Source: an uncultured bacterium | GTDB lineage: Bacteria > Bipolaricaulota > Bipolaricaulia > UBA7950 > UBA9294 | Assembly: GCA_903857865.1 (NCBI GenBank) | Contig: CAIOGO010000015.1 | Location: 62,001-126,000, forward strand | Direction: 5' to 3' | Length of the DNA: 64,000 bases | Part shown: piece by piece, positions 26,645 to 35,112 of the stretch | How positions within the stretch are numbered: the stretch's first letter is position 1 | Layout: every line of letters starts with the position of its first letter | Made by a program: the position numbers and the translations under genes | The notes under the pieces: generated by a model | The model's database searches: none | Told to the model about the DNA's origin: nothing | The model's input: the letters and a program-made list of their open reading frames with translations, nothing else

Positions 26645-29062
26645 ATGACTCTCCGAACGGATAGGTTGCGAAACGAGCTTCTTGAAGCCAGGCCGAGAAT
26701 CTGCCCCGAGCGGGCGAGGTTCTTCACAGCTTCGATGAAGATGACGGATGGGCAGCCGATCGTCAAGCGGCGTGTCAGAGCGTACGGCGACGTCCTGCGG
26801 TCGATGAGCCTCTATGTCCGAGACGGCGAACTCCTCGTGGGTAACCTTGCCAGCACGCCGCGAGGAGCGCCGGTCTTCCCCGAATACTCCGTCGAGTGGA
26901 TCGAGCGCGAGTTCCACGGAGACCCGTATCACTTCTACGAGCGCCCGAACGACGTCTATGACTACGATGAGGAAACGAAGACCGAAGTCCTTGAGATCCT
27001 GGCACAGTGGCGGGGACATACGGTGTACGAAATCGTCCGCGGGCTCATCCCCGACGCAGCGCGGCAGGCGTGGGACATCGGTGCGATCGACGACGACTGG
27101 GTCACGCAGAACGGGTTCGGCAACATCCTGCCCGACTACGGCGTCCTGCTTCCGCAGGGACTGCGCGGCGTGATCGATCGCGCGAAGGCCCGACTCGCCG
27201 AGCTCGACCTGAAACAACCGGGCGAGGCGAAAAAACAGTGGTTCCTCGAGTCTGTGATCGCCGCCAACGAGTCCGTGATCGGGTTCGCCGGCCGCTACGC
27301 TGAGAAGCTCGAGGAGATGGCGACGCGCGAGTCGGACAAGGCCCGGCGCGCCGAACTCGAGACGATGGCGCGCAATTGCCGCAATGTCCCGGAGAACCCG
27401 CCGTCCTCGTTCTGGGAGGCGCTGCAGGCCGTGTGGTTCATCCACGTCGGCATTCTGCTTGAGACGAATGGGATCGCGATCTCCTTCGGGCGGTTCGATC
27501 AGTACCTGTGGCCGTACTACGAGAGGGATCTTGCGAGTGGGAAGCTCACGCGGGAAAAGGCACTTGAACTGGTCGAGAGCTTCTTTATCAAGGTGAACGA
27601 ACTCAACATTTTCCGCTCGTGGGCGGGCGCCAAGTTCTTCCCTGGCTACCACATGGCGTTCAACCTCGCCATCGGCGGGCAGACGCGGGACGGGAAGGAT
27701 GCGTCGAACGAGCTCACCTACGTGGTGTTGGACGCCACGGCGAAGGTGGCCATGCCGAAGCCGTCGGTGTCGCTCAAGTGGTTCGAGCGGACGCCGCGAG
27801 AACTGATGAGCCGAACGCTCGAAGTCGTCCAAGAACACTCCGGCGGCCAGCCCGCGTTCTACAACGATCCCGGTGTGATGCGGATGCTCAAGAACCTCGG
27901 CGTCGCTCAAGAGGACCTGTGGAACTGGGCGCCCGTCGGTTGCATCGAGGCCTCGATCCCGGGCAAGTGGGACTTCGCCTGCAAGGGGCCGCGCTTGAAC
28001 AAGGCGAAGGTGCTCGAGATGGCGCTGCATGGCGGCAAGGATCCAGCGACGGGAATCACGCTCCTCCCGGGAGGGGACCTCGCGAGCTTCGCGAGCGCGC
28101 AGGACGTCATGGACGCCTACAAGCGCCAACTGCACTACTTCATGGAGCTGCAGGTGATGATCGAGCAGATTAACGACGAGGTACACATCCAGAACGACCT
28201 CAATCCGTTCCGGGCGTCGCTCATCTCCGACTGCATTGGGCGCGGCAAGGATCTCCTCGAAGGCGGATCGATCTACTCGACCGACGGAGGCCCGACCGTA
28301 GGCGCGATGACTGCGGGCGATGCGCTTGCGGGAATCGAAACGGCGGTCTTCGAGCAGCGGTGGATCACGGGAGCGCAACTCCTGCATGCGATCGACACCA
28401 ACTTCGAAGATGACTCGACGACGCCAACCGGCGAGGAGATCCGCCTCCTCCTCCTCAACAAGGCGCCGAAATTCGGGAACGACGACGACCGCGCCGACAA
28501 GTGGACGGTCGCCTTGACTGACTACCTCGGATCGACGTACCAGAAGGAGTTCAAGAACTCGCGATACGGGAAAGGGCCGGTACCGGCCTGCTTCGCGTAT
28601 TGTCAGAGTTCCGTGACCGCCAACGTCGCGATGGGGAAAGGCGTCGGCGCCCTGCCGAACGGGCGCAAGGCCGGCGAGCCGCTCAACAACGGCGTGTCGC
28701 CGGCGACGGGCGCCGAGAAGAACGGGCCTACCGCCACGATCAACTCGGTCGGGAAGCTGCCGAGCATCTGGTTCTCCCGCGGCGCGATCTTCAACCTGCG
28801 ATTGAGCCCCGACACGCTGCTGACGCAGGCGGGGCGGGACCGGGTGACGGCGCTCGTCCAGACGCTGTTTGAGAAGAACCAGTACCACATTCAGTTCAAC
28901 GTCGTCGGTACCGACACCTTGCGTGCCGCGCAGGCTCATCCTGAGGAGTACCGCGATCTGCTCGTGCGCGTGGCCGGGTACAGCGCGTTCTTCGCACCGC
29001 TCAACCGCGAACTTCAGGAGGACATCATCCGTCGGACCGAGTTCGACATGGCGCAGTGCTAG
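26645..29062 (+). CDS. Glycyl radical enzyme (eliminase/dehydratase-type, PFL family)
   Basis: An 805-aa pyruvate formate-lyase-family protein. The catalytic loop reads GCIEASIPGK with thiyl Cys433 and Glu435; the Cys-x-Glu arrangement is that of glycerol, propanediol, hydroxyproline and choline eliminases rather than the Cys-Cys of PFL. The C-terminal radical site RVAGYSAFF places the glycyl at Gly778. It starts at ATG 26645 with AAGGAGG. Its activase follows. An uncharacterised C-O (or C-N, C-S) bond-cleaving substrate is likely; the AOR and aldolases nearby suggest a polyol or sugar acid. Confidence 0.93.
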   Translation: MTLRTDRLRNELLEARPRICPERARFFTASMKMTDGQPIVKRRVRAYGDVLRSMSLYVRDGELLVGNLASTPRGAPVFPEYSVEWIEREFHGDPYHFYERPNDVYDYDEETKTEVLEILAQWRGHTVYEIVRGLIPDAARQAWDIGAIDDDWVTQNGFGNILPDYGVLLPQGLRGVIDRAKARLAELDLKQPGEAKKQWFLESVIAANESVIGFAGRYAEKLEEMATRESDKARRAELETMARNCRNVPENPPSSFWEALQAVWFIHVGILLETNGIAISFGRFDQYLWPYYERDLASGKLTREKALELVESFFIKVNELNIFRSWAGAKFFPGYHMAFNLAIGGQTRDGKDASNELTYVVLDATAKVAMPKPSVSLKWFERTPRELMSRTLEVVQEHSGGQPAFYNDPGVMRMLKNLGVAQEDLWNWAPVGCIEASIPGKWDFACKGPRLNKAKVLEMALHGGKDPATGITLLPGGDLASFASAQDVMDAYKRQLHYFMELQVMIEQINDEVHIQNDLNPFRASLISDCIGRGKDLLEGGSIYSTDGGPTVGAMTAGDALAGIETAVFEQRWITGAQLLHAIDTNFEDDSTTPTGEEIRLLLLNKAPKFGNDDDRADKWTVALTDYLGSTYQKEFKNSRYGKGPVPACFAYCQSSVTANVAMGKGVGALPNGRKAGEPLNNGVSPATGAEKNGPTATINSVGKLPSIWFSRGAIFNLRLSPDTLLTQAGRDRVTALVQTLFEKNQYHIQFNVVGTDTLRAAQAHPEEYRDLLVRVAGYSAFFAPLNRELQEDIIRRTEFDMAQC

Positions 29063-29144
29063 TCGGCGGAGACGGGAGCAGGCGCGGGAGTCCCGAGATC
29101 GGGGAAGGCCGCGCCCCTTCTACGCGTGAAGGCGGCGGGAGACG

Positions 29145-30053
29145 ATGGGACGGATCTTCGACATCAAGCGGTACGCGACGGGAGACGGGCCCGGCATCCG
29201 CGCGCTCGTCTTCCTCAAAGGCTGCCCCCTCGCGTGTGCATGGTGCGCGAACCCCGAGTCCCAGCACGCCGAGACCGAGATCCTCTTCTACCGCGACCGA
29301 TGTGTCGGCTGCGGGCGGTGCGTCGCCGTCTGCCCGACCGGGGCGATCGGTCTGGACCCAGCGGTCGGCCTGACGACGGACCTGGCCAAGTGCACCGCCT
29401 GTGGCCGTTGCGTCGACGCGTGCCTCCATGAAGCGCGGGAGAAGGTGGGAGAGGACAGGTCGGTTGACGAGGTGATGGAGCTTCTTGGGCGGGACCGCCG
29501 GTACTACGAGAATTCGGGCGGAGGCGTCACGTTGACCGGTGGGGAGCCGCTCTTTCAACCCCAGTTCTCAGCGGCGCTGCTCGGGGCGTGCAAGCGGGAG
29601 GGGCTGCACACGGCGCTCGAGACGTCCGGCTTCGCGGACCGGGAGGCGATGGAACTCGTCCTGGAGCACGTCGACCTCCTCTACTACGATCTCAAGCACC
29701 CGGGACCCCGCGCGCACCAAGCCGGAACGGGACAGTCAAACGCCCCCGTGCTTCGGAACCTCTCCCGCATTCGCGAGGCGTTCTCCGGGGACCTGATCGT
29801 CCGCATTCCGTACGTTCCCGGGTTCAACGAAGATCCGGACGTGCAGCGGAAGATGATCGAGACGGCGAGCCGCGTGCGCGGGATTCGGAGAGTCGAGATC
29901 CTTCCGTACCACCGTCTGGGCCTGACGAAGTACGCGGCGCTCGGGCGAACCTGCGCCGTGGCGGACCTGGCGCCGGTCGACAAGGGTTCGCTCGGCGGCC
30001 TGCGGGATCTCGGAAGGCGCCACGGGATCGAGGTGGAGATCGATGCCCGGTAA
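29145..30053 (+). CDS. Glycyl radical enzyme activase (radical SAM)
   Basis: A 302-aa protein. The radical-SAM motif CPLACAWC gives Cys27, 31 and 34 (CxxxCxxC). A ferredoxin-like insert supplies two further clusters: CVGCGRCVAVC (53-63) and CTACGRCVDAC. This is the PflA-like type with extra clusters used for eliminase-type glycyl radical enzymes. GGVTLTGGEPLFQ is the SAM-binding GGE strand. It activates the GRE at 26645 by abstracting H from Gly778. Confidence 0.95.
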   Translation: MGRIFDIKRYATGDGPGIRALVFLKGCPLACAWCANPESQHAETEILFYRDRCVGCGRCVAVCPTGAIGLDPAVGLTTDLAKCTACGRCVDACLHEAREKVGEDRSVDEVMELLGRDRRYYENSGGGVTLTGGEPLFQPQFSAALLGACKREGLHTALETSGFADREAMELVLEHVDLLYYDLKHPGPRAHQAGTGQSNAPVLRNLSRIREAFSGDLIVRIPYVPGFNEDPDVQRKMIETASRVRGIRRVEILPYHRLGLTKYAALGRTCAVADLAPVDKGSLGGLRDLGRRHGIEVEIDAR

Positions 30054-30933
30054 GGACTCGCGCGCTGTGGGAGGGGCGACGGGGAAGACCTCTTACGATG
30101 CCATCGTCTTCGACCTCGACGGAACCCTGTACCGCGGGGACGCGGCGATTCCGGGCGCCCCGGAGGCGGTTACTGCGTTGCGCGAGTTCGGTCGCTGCCT
30201 CTTCCTTTCGAACAACGGCGAGTGCACGTCGCCGACGCTGGCGCGTCGGCTCATCAAGCTGGGGTTCGACGTGCGCGAGAGCGAGGTCACTTCGTCCGCC
30301 GATCTGGTCGTGAAGCGCCTCGAGGCGGAGAAGCCGGGGGCGCGCGTCCTCGGGCTCGTATCGGCGGAACTGGCGCGCACTCTCGAGGCCCACGGATTCG
30401 AAGTCGCGGACGACTCCCGCGTGGACTTCGTTGCCGTGGGCGTGGATCGTGAGTTGACGCGGCGCCGGCTCGTGCTAGGGCTCGAGGCGATGCTCGGCGG
30501 CGCGGCGCTCGTGGCGACCAACGAGGACCCGACGTATCCCGGCGAGAAAGGCATCCGGCCGGCGGCCGGTGCGTACGTAGGGTTCTTCCGCGGCATGGGC
30601 TTCGAGCCGGCGTGGCGATGCGGGAAACCCGACGTCGGGGCCGTTGAGAGCGCGCTCCGCGCGTGGGGTCTCCCGCGCGATGGGCGGTACCTGTTTGTCG
30701 GCGACAACCTCCACTCGGACATAACGGCGGCCGAGCGGATGGGGGCGGAGTCGGCGCTTGTCCTCTCGGGCGTCGCGAGAGAGGCGGATCTCGAGAAGCA
30801 CGCCGTGCGCCCGACGGTTGTCGTCGACGACGTCGCACGCTTGGCGGAGCTGCTCGAACGGAATGGCGGGGACGTCCGCGGCGGGCGCGGGCGAACGTCG
30901 GCACACGCGAAGTCGGCGAGAGGGGAGGTCTGA
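30043..30933 (+). CDS. HAD-superfamily phosphatase (NagD / 4-nitrophenylphosphatase type)
   Basis: A 296-aa HAD hydrolase. Motif I is FDLDGTLYRG (Asp nucleophile, about 23-32), motif II LFLSNNGE, and motif III/IV the FVGDNLHSDITAA segment near residue 225. The C2A cap fits the NagD group, which dephosphorylates sugar or nucleotide phosphates. It overlaps the activase gene by 11 nt. Its likely job is to remove phosphate from a pathway intermediate. Confidence 0.9.
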   Translation: MPGKDSRAVGGATGKTSYDAIVFDLDGTLYRGDAAIPGAPEAVTALREFGRCLFLSNNGECTSPTLARRLIKLGFDVRESEVTSSADLVVKRLEAEKPGARVLGLVSAELARTLEAHGFEVADDSRVDFVAVGVDRELTRRRLVLGLEAMLGGAALVATNEDPTYPGEKGIRPAAGAYVGFFRGMGFEPAWRCGKPDVGAVESALRAWGLPRDGRYLFVGDNLHSDITAAERMGAESALVLSGVAREADLEKHAVRPTVVVDDVARLAELLERNGGDVRGGRGRTSAHAKSARGEV

Positions 30934-30938
30934 GACAC

Positions 30939-31577
30939 ATGGAGTCGAAAGGCTCCGAGAAGGCGCTCGCGCGGATGCTGAAAGAGAAGATCGTCGCCGT
31001 CGTGCGCCTCGACGACGCGAACCAGGGGATTGACGTGGCGAAGGCGCTCGTCGCCGGGGGCGTGACGCTGATCGAGATTGCCCTCACGACGCCCGATGCG
31101 GTCGAGTTGATCGCGCGGATCAAGATGTCCGTACCGCAGGCAATGGTTGGCGCGGGGACCGTGATGACGACCGGCGACGTACTCTCACTGCGGCCAGCCG
31201 AACCGGCCTTCGCCGTCGCCCCCATCCTCGATCCACGGGTGGTTCGTTGCGCACAAGAAGAGGGGATCCTGTTCTCGCCCGGCGCATACTCGCCGACCGA
31301 GACCTACCAGGCGTGGGAGATGGGTGTGCCGATCGTGAAGGTGTTTCCGGCTGCGCGCCTGGGGCCGAAGTACCTGTCCGACCTCAAGGCCCCGATGCCG
31401 TTTCTGCGGCTGATGCCAACCGGAGGAATTGACGACAAGACGATTTCCGAGTACCTCCAGTGCGGCGCGGACGTCGTCGGCGCCGGCGGATGGCTTGTCG
31501 ACATGAAGGCCATCGCGCGGGGTGACCTATCCGTGCTCACCGAGAAGGCAAAGCGCCTCGTCGCGGCGCGCGGCTAG
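30939..31577 (+). CDS. eda: KDPG/KHG aldolase
   Basis: A 212-aa class I aldolase. Glu46 (LIEIALT) and Schiff-base Lys134 in IVKVFPA match Eda; GAGTV (70-75) and the C-terminal TGGI and VGAGGW phosphate-binding loops are present. It cleaves 2-keto-3-deoxy-6-phosphogluconate or 4-hydroxy-2-oxoglutarate to pyruvate plus an aldehyde. I start at ATG 30939. It ends the plus arm and gives that arm a clear carbon exit to pyruvate. Confidence 0.92.
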   Translation: MESKGSEKALARMLKEKIVAVVRLDDANQGIDVAKALVAGGVTLIEIALTTPDAVELIARIKMSVPQAMVGAGTVMTTGDVLSLRPAEPAFAVAPILDPRVVRCAQEEGILFSPGAYSPTETYQAWEMGVPIVKVFPAARLGPKYLSDLKAPMPFLRLMPTGGIDDKTISEYLQCGADVVGAGGWLVDMKAIARGDLSVLTEKAKRLVAARG

Positions 31578-31753
31578 TCGGCCTCGCGGCGATGCCGGCA
31601 CACAGGATCCAGAAGATGGCTAGCCCGGCACCTGCGGTCGCAACAGACGGCGACGGCCCGAACACGACCACGTGCGGATCGACGACCTCGTCAGTGCGAC
31701 AAGCATCTATCTCCACATTGCGCGCGCACTGCTCCAGCGATAGCGCGCGCCCG

Positions 31754-31816
31754 GAGTTCGCACCGCTCCTTAGAGCGAACTCACTAGCTACTTGACACAA
31801 GAGACCGTCAAGTAGC
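31754..31816 (+). repeat. Double-hairpin element, family 1 (plus)
   Basis: Hairpin 1: GAGTTCGC (31754-31761) with GCGAACTC (31775-31782). Linker ACTA. Hairpin 2: GCTACTTGAC (31787-31796), loop ACAAGAGACC, GTCAAGTAGC (31807-31816), a perfect 10-bp stem. Both stems differ from those of sister elements with compensating changes. Confidence 0.75.
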
Positions 31817-31914
31817 CGGCGGCAGACGTCTATCTGCGTATCGCCTACGCCTTGCTGGCGGCCTAGTCCTCCGCCAAGGCGCAACAGCCTTCTCGACTAG
31901 TCGCGTCACGAGCC

Positions 31915-32012
31915 GGAGAAGCCAGCGGCCAAGCTAGGCTTCTCCCCCAGCTACTCAGTCCCACGGTCAATGAGCAGCCAGCTACATCAGCAACCAAGAC
32001 CGCCGCGTAGCC
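31915..32012 (+). repeat. Triple-hairpin element, family 1 (plus)
   Basis: Stem GGAGAAGCC/GGCTTCTCC (31915-31923, 31937-31945), then GCTACTCA/TGAGCAGC (31950-31957, 31971-31978), then an imperfect GCTAC...GTAGC stem with loop AACCAAGACC (31992-32001). The order matches the minus-strand element at 38858-38953. Confidence 0.65.
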
Positions 32013-32032
32013 CGCTACCAAACGCTACCATC

Positions 32033-32062
32033 TTGACGAATAGTGTCACCAAACGCTAAGAT
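32033..32062 (+). promoter_or_regulatory. Predicted promoter for the DUF4143 ATPase gene (leaderless)
   Basis: TTGACG (32033-32038), an 18-nt spacer and TAAGAT (32057-32062). The -10 box ends 8 nt before the ATG at 32071, which has no ribosome site, so the mRNA is probably leaderless. Confidence 0.5.
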
Positions 32063-32070
32063 GCCCGCGT

Positions 32071-33225
32071 ATGGTTGCGAGAGGGTTGTGGATCGAACGT
32101 GTGGAGAGTGCTTGGCGGGAGCGCCGAATCGTGTGGCTAGCCGGCGTTCGGCGGACCGGGAAGACCGTCCTGAGTCAGTCCTTGCCCGACGTCGAGTACT
32201 TCGACTGCGAGCTGCCTCGCGTCCGGCGCATGCTCGAGGATGCGGAGAGCTTCCTCGGCGACCATCACGGGCAGCGCATCGTGCTCGATGAGATCCATCG
32301 ACTCCCGAACCCGTCGGAGATCCTGAAGATCGCGAGCGACCACTACCCCGATGTGCGGATCCTTGCCACCGGCTCGTCAACGCTGGGCGCTTCAACCAAG
32401 TTCCGCGACACGCTGGCAGGGAGAAAGCGAAACGTGTGGCTCACCCCCATGACACTCGACGACCTCGATGACTTCGGACAGCCAGACCTCCGGCATCGGC
32501 TCCTGCACGGCGGGCTTCCTCCATTCTTTCTGGCGAAGAGCGTGCCGGAGCGAGACATCCAGGACTGGATCGACGACTACTGGGCCAAGGACCTGCAGGA
32601 GCTCTTCCGCGTCGACCGGCGCGCCTCGTTCCAGCGATTCCTTGAGCTCCTCTTCACCCAGAGTGGCGGGATCTTCGAAGCCACGTCCTTCGCTGGTCCC
32701 TGCGAAGTCAGCAGGGGCACCATCTCGAACTACCTGGCGGTCCTGGAAACCACGCTCCTCACGCATGTTGTTCGGCCGTTCAGCGCGCGTCGGTCCAGTG
32801 AAATCGTTGCCGCTCCCAAGGTCTATGCCTTCGACACTGGTTTCGTCTGCCACATGCGCGGCTGGCGCGTCATCCGCGATGAGGACCTTGGCACCCTATG
32901 GGAGCATCTCGTGCTGAATGAAATCCAGGCGCAGCTTCAGACCCGCGAGATCCACTACTGGCGCGACAAGCGGAAGCACGAAATCGACTTCGTCCTTGCC
33001 AGGCGCGGGCAGGCCCCGCACGCCATAGCGTGCAAGTGGACCGCCGGAGCTTTCGATCCGACGAATCTGCTCGCCTTCCGTCGCCAGCACCCAGAGGGGA
33101 CCAATTGGGTTGTGGCAACCGACGTCGACCGCCCGTTCACAAGGAACTGGAACGGCGTCGCTGCGCGCTTCGTCGATCTCCGCGGTCTGATCGCCGGCCT
33201 GACAGGACCACAGACTGCCGATTAG
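32071..33225 (+). CDS. AAA-family ATPase with DUF4143 domain
   Basis: A 384-aa protein. The N-terminal P-loop is GVRRTGKT (about 25-32) and Walker B is IVLDEIHR (about 70-77), followed by sensor-1 LATGSST. The C-terminal half is the DUF4143 domain with a winged-helix region and an archaeal-Holliday-junction-nuclease-like core in EIDFVLARRG...ACKW. Function of the family is unknown; members are common in accessory regions and are horizontally spread. It stands alone between hairpin elements. Confidence 0.85.
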   Translation: MVARGLWIERVESAWRERRIVWLAGVRRTGKTVLSQSLPDVEYFDCELPRVRRMLEDAESFLGDHHGQRIVLDEIHRLPNPSEILKIASDHYPDVRILATGSSTLGASTKFRDTLAGRKRNVWLTPMTLDDLDDFGQPDLRHRLLHGGLPPFFLAKSVPERDIQDWIDDYWAKDLQELFRVDRRASFQRFLELLFTQSGGIFEATSFAGPCEVSRGTISNYLAVLETTLLTHVVRPFSARRSSEIVAAPKVYAFDTGFVCHMRGWRVIRDEDLGTLWEHLVLNEIQAQLQTREIHYWRDKRKHEIDFVLARRGQAPHAIACKWTAGAFDPTNLLAFRRQHPEGTNWVVATDVDRPFTRNWNGVAARFVDLRGLIAGLTGPQTAD

Positions 33226-33597
33226 TCACCTACGCCGAGTTCTGCAGCCGCAGCGCCGGCAGAACTCTCTAGCTACTCGGCAACGAAGACCGCCGAGTAG
33301 CCGAGCACCACGGACACCGGACCAAGGACTGCTCCTGCATCCTCGGCCAAAGGGGAGGGGTCCCCATGACGGAGACCCCTAGCCCGTGTTCTCACTTCTT
33401 CTGCCACCCCGGCGTCGCTACTCTAGCATGTTTCCGGCTCCCGGTGAAGTCGCTCGCAGCTCCCGCAGTTGGTTCTTCCACATGCCACGGGCTACGAGCC
33501 ACAAGCCGCGCCGTCCGAAGACTCTCGCTGGGGTTGGCCAGACTGGACTCCTCGTGAGTGCAGCGCGCGCTTCAGAAGCAGTCCGCTGGAACGGAGA
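33226..33597 (+). other. Gene-free stretch with a double-hairpin element
   Basis: No coding potential with codon periodicity. It carries the element at 33237-33301, an imperfect GC-rich inverted repeat around 33351-33390, and a GCTACGAGCCACAAG segment near 33491 that resembles (inverted) the GTGGCTCGTAGCATG segment near 34870. Confidence 0.5.
33237..33301 (+). repeat. Double-hairpin element, family 1 (plus)
   Basis: Hairpin 1: GAGTTCTGC (33237-33245) with GCAGAACTC (33259-33267). Hairpin 2: GCTACTCGGC (33272-33281), loop AACGAAGACC, GCCGAGTAGC (33292-33301), a perfect 10-bp stem. It is the clearest member of the family. Confidence 0.8.
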
Positions 33598-34047
33598 TCA
33601 GCGCGACGTCGCACCGTAGTTGAACCCCCAGACGGCGAGGCCGACCGCCGCCACCGGTATGAGGAGAAGGTCGAGGTCGATTCGAGCCAGGCTGTAGATG
33701 GGGATCGAGATGAGGGCTCCCACACCGACGCCGAGACACGCGCCAAGTAGGCATAGTGGCAGGTTCCCGTTTACCCCGAGTAGTGTCCCAGTGAGCGCCA
33801 CCCCTCCGAACGCACCCGCGAGGATACCGCCGAAGACGACACCTGTGCCAAGCTGATGAACCCAAGCTCCCTCGTTCGGGAGTGAGTCCCTGAGCAGCAC
33901 CGAGGCCTCCGAACCCAGGTACAACCCGGCGAACGAGCCAATGAGTCCGCCTGCTACCTCGCCCAGCATCGCTTCCTCCGGCGGCCGCGCGACCGCTCCA
34001 GTCCCCAGGATGAGTACTGCCATCATTGCGACCACGATCTTCCTCAT
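33598..34047 (-). CDS. Small multi-pass membrane protein, unknown function
   Basis: A 149-aa hydrophobic protein. It has a signal-like N-terminus (MRKIVVAMMAVLILGTGAVA) and four Gly/Ala-rich membrane segments, including repeated GxxxG patterns. No family recognised. Start ATG 34047 has GGAGGG upstream. It is monocistronic and convergent with the DUF4143 gene. Glycine-zipper-like repeats might insert in the membrane, but nothing more can be said. Confidence 0.65.
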   Translation of the reverse strand: MRKIVVAMMAVLILGTGAVARPPEEAMLGEVAGGLIGSFAGLYLGSEASVLLRDSLPNEGAWVHQLGTGVVFGGILAGAFGGVALTGTLLGVNGNLPLCLLGACLGVGVGALISIPIYSLARIDLDLLLIPVAAVGLAVWGFNYGATSR

Positions 34048-34333
34048 GACAATCCCTCCGAGCGGTGCGCCCCCAGCAGTTGGTGGCAGGGGCACTCCTT
34101 GAGTGAGTCTAGCCGACTCTCGACGCTGTCACGGAAACCCCGCGGCCTGTCCATCAAGAATCGTGGGGACCGGCGCAATCGCCCAGCCACGCAGTGGAGC
34201 CGGAGCCGACCAGAGCGCCAAGTTGCACCAAGCGGCTGCGAAACCACTCGCCAGATCGAGGGGATCGAGTTCGGCAGCCGTCCACCGCGAACTGCGCACC
34301 GCGAACCCAACGAACTCAACAGACTCAACGAGC

Positions 34334-34576
34334 TCAACGAACTCGCTTCGGTCCGACATCCACGATCTCGAACAACCCCTCGAACGTCTTGCCTACGACA
34401 TCGGCGATCTTATGTGCGGTCGTGACGCTCGTGCCGGCGCCGTTTTCGATCGAGGAGAGCATAGGGCGGGAGACGCCGACCGCGACGGCGCAGTCGACCG
34501 ACGTCAGCCCGGCGACGATGCGCGCTCGTCGGACAGCGTCCCCTTTCGACACGATGCGGTAGTACTTCTTCGGCAT
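34334..34576 (-). CDS. XRE-family HTH regulator
   Basis: An 80-aa protein with one Cro/CI-type helix-turn-helix (about 12-66: AVRRARIVAGLTSVDCAVAVGVSRPMLSSIE region, then a TTAHKIADVVG helix). It starts at ATG 34576, since the upstream extension is not family-like. Probably a stand-alone repressor of the accessory region; no toxin partner is visible beside it. Confidence 0.8.
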   Translation of the reverse strand: MPKKYYRIVSKGDAVRRARIVAGLTSVDCAVAVGVSRPMLSSIENGAGTSVTTAHKIADVVGKTFEGLFEIVDVGPKRVR

Positions 34577-35112
34577 GAGCAGCCATACTCTACCAAGGCG
34601 CACGATGGCCGGAGAAGACACGCAACGGCTGTAGAATGGACATCCAAGGGCAATAGACATCACTCTCGACGAGCCATGACTTGACATAGGCCGACCAACG
34701 TGCTAGGGTGTCGCGGATTCCACCTGGCGCCCCGGGACGATGGGTGCGAGATGCGATCGGACCGCACCGGGTGGTAGCAAGAGGCTGGGTTAAGGAATGG
34801 TCAAACCCTTGCGCTCGCGAACCGGGGCGCCGAGTGAATTCTCTCCGAACACGTGCGGCATGTAGCGCGTGGCTCGTAGCATGTAGATTCGGAACTCCCA
34901 AACCTGAACTTCCATCTCGCCGGTAGTCAGTTCTTCTCTGTGTTCCGTGCGGCCCCCACGGGCAGCCGAAGAGAGAAGCCAACGCAAGACCGTGGCTTCT
35001 CCCTAGCGACTCGGCAACAAGGACCGCCGAGTAGCCAGCTACAGGACATGTGCTACGAGCCGGCGCGCTCGTGAATTGTCGGAGCGCACCCGCTTGGGGC
35101 ACTATCGGAGCC
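34577..35112 (+). other. Gene-free stretch with a double-hairpin element
   Basis: No gene supported. Contains TTGACA at 34681-34686 without a convincing -10, and the double-hairpin element at 34973-35035. An ATGTGCTACGAGCC segment near 35047 recalls similar strings near 33491 and 34870. Confidence 0.5.
34973..35035 (+). repeat. Double-hairpin element, family 1 (plus)
   Basis: Hairpin 1: GAGAAGCCA (34973-34981) with TGGCTTCTC (34993-35001). Linker CCTA. Hairpin 2: GCGACTCGGC (35006-35015), loop AACAAGGACC, GCCGAGTAGC (35026-35035), one mismatch. Confidence 0.75.

Larger units (their letters stand above)
31578..32032 (+). other. Gene-free stretch with hairpin elements and decayed coding repeats
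   Basis: No intact gene. Two short similar fragments, 31703-31743 and 31822-31866, read in frame as IYLHIARALLQR-stop and VYLRIAYALLAA-stop, suggesting remnants of a duplicated small gene. Double-hairpin elements lie at 31754-31816 and 31915-32012. Confidence 0.5.

Noticed and set aside
26627-28939. 770-codon minus-strand open frame over the glycyl radical enzyme gene
   Set aside because: The plus strand carries catalytic Cys, Glu and glycyl radical motifs; the minus frame is a shadow with no recognisable domain.
34681-34709. TTGACA promoter at 34681
   Set aside because: The -10 candidate TAGGGT matches consensus at only three positions and no gene starts within 400 nt downstream.
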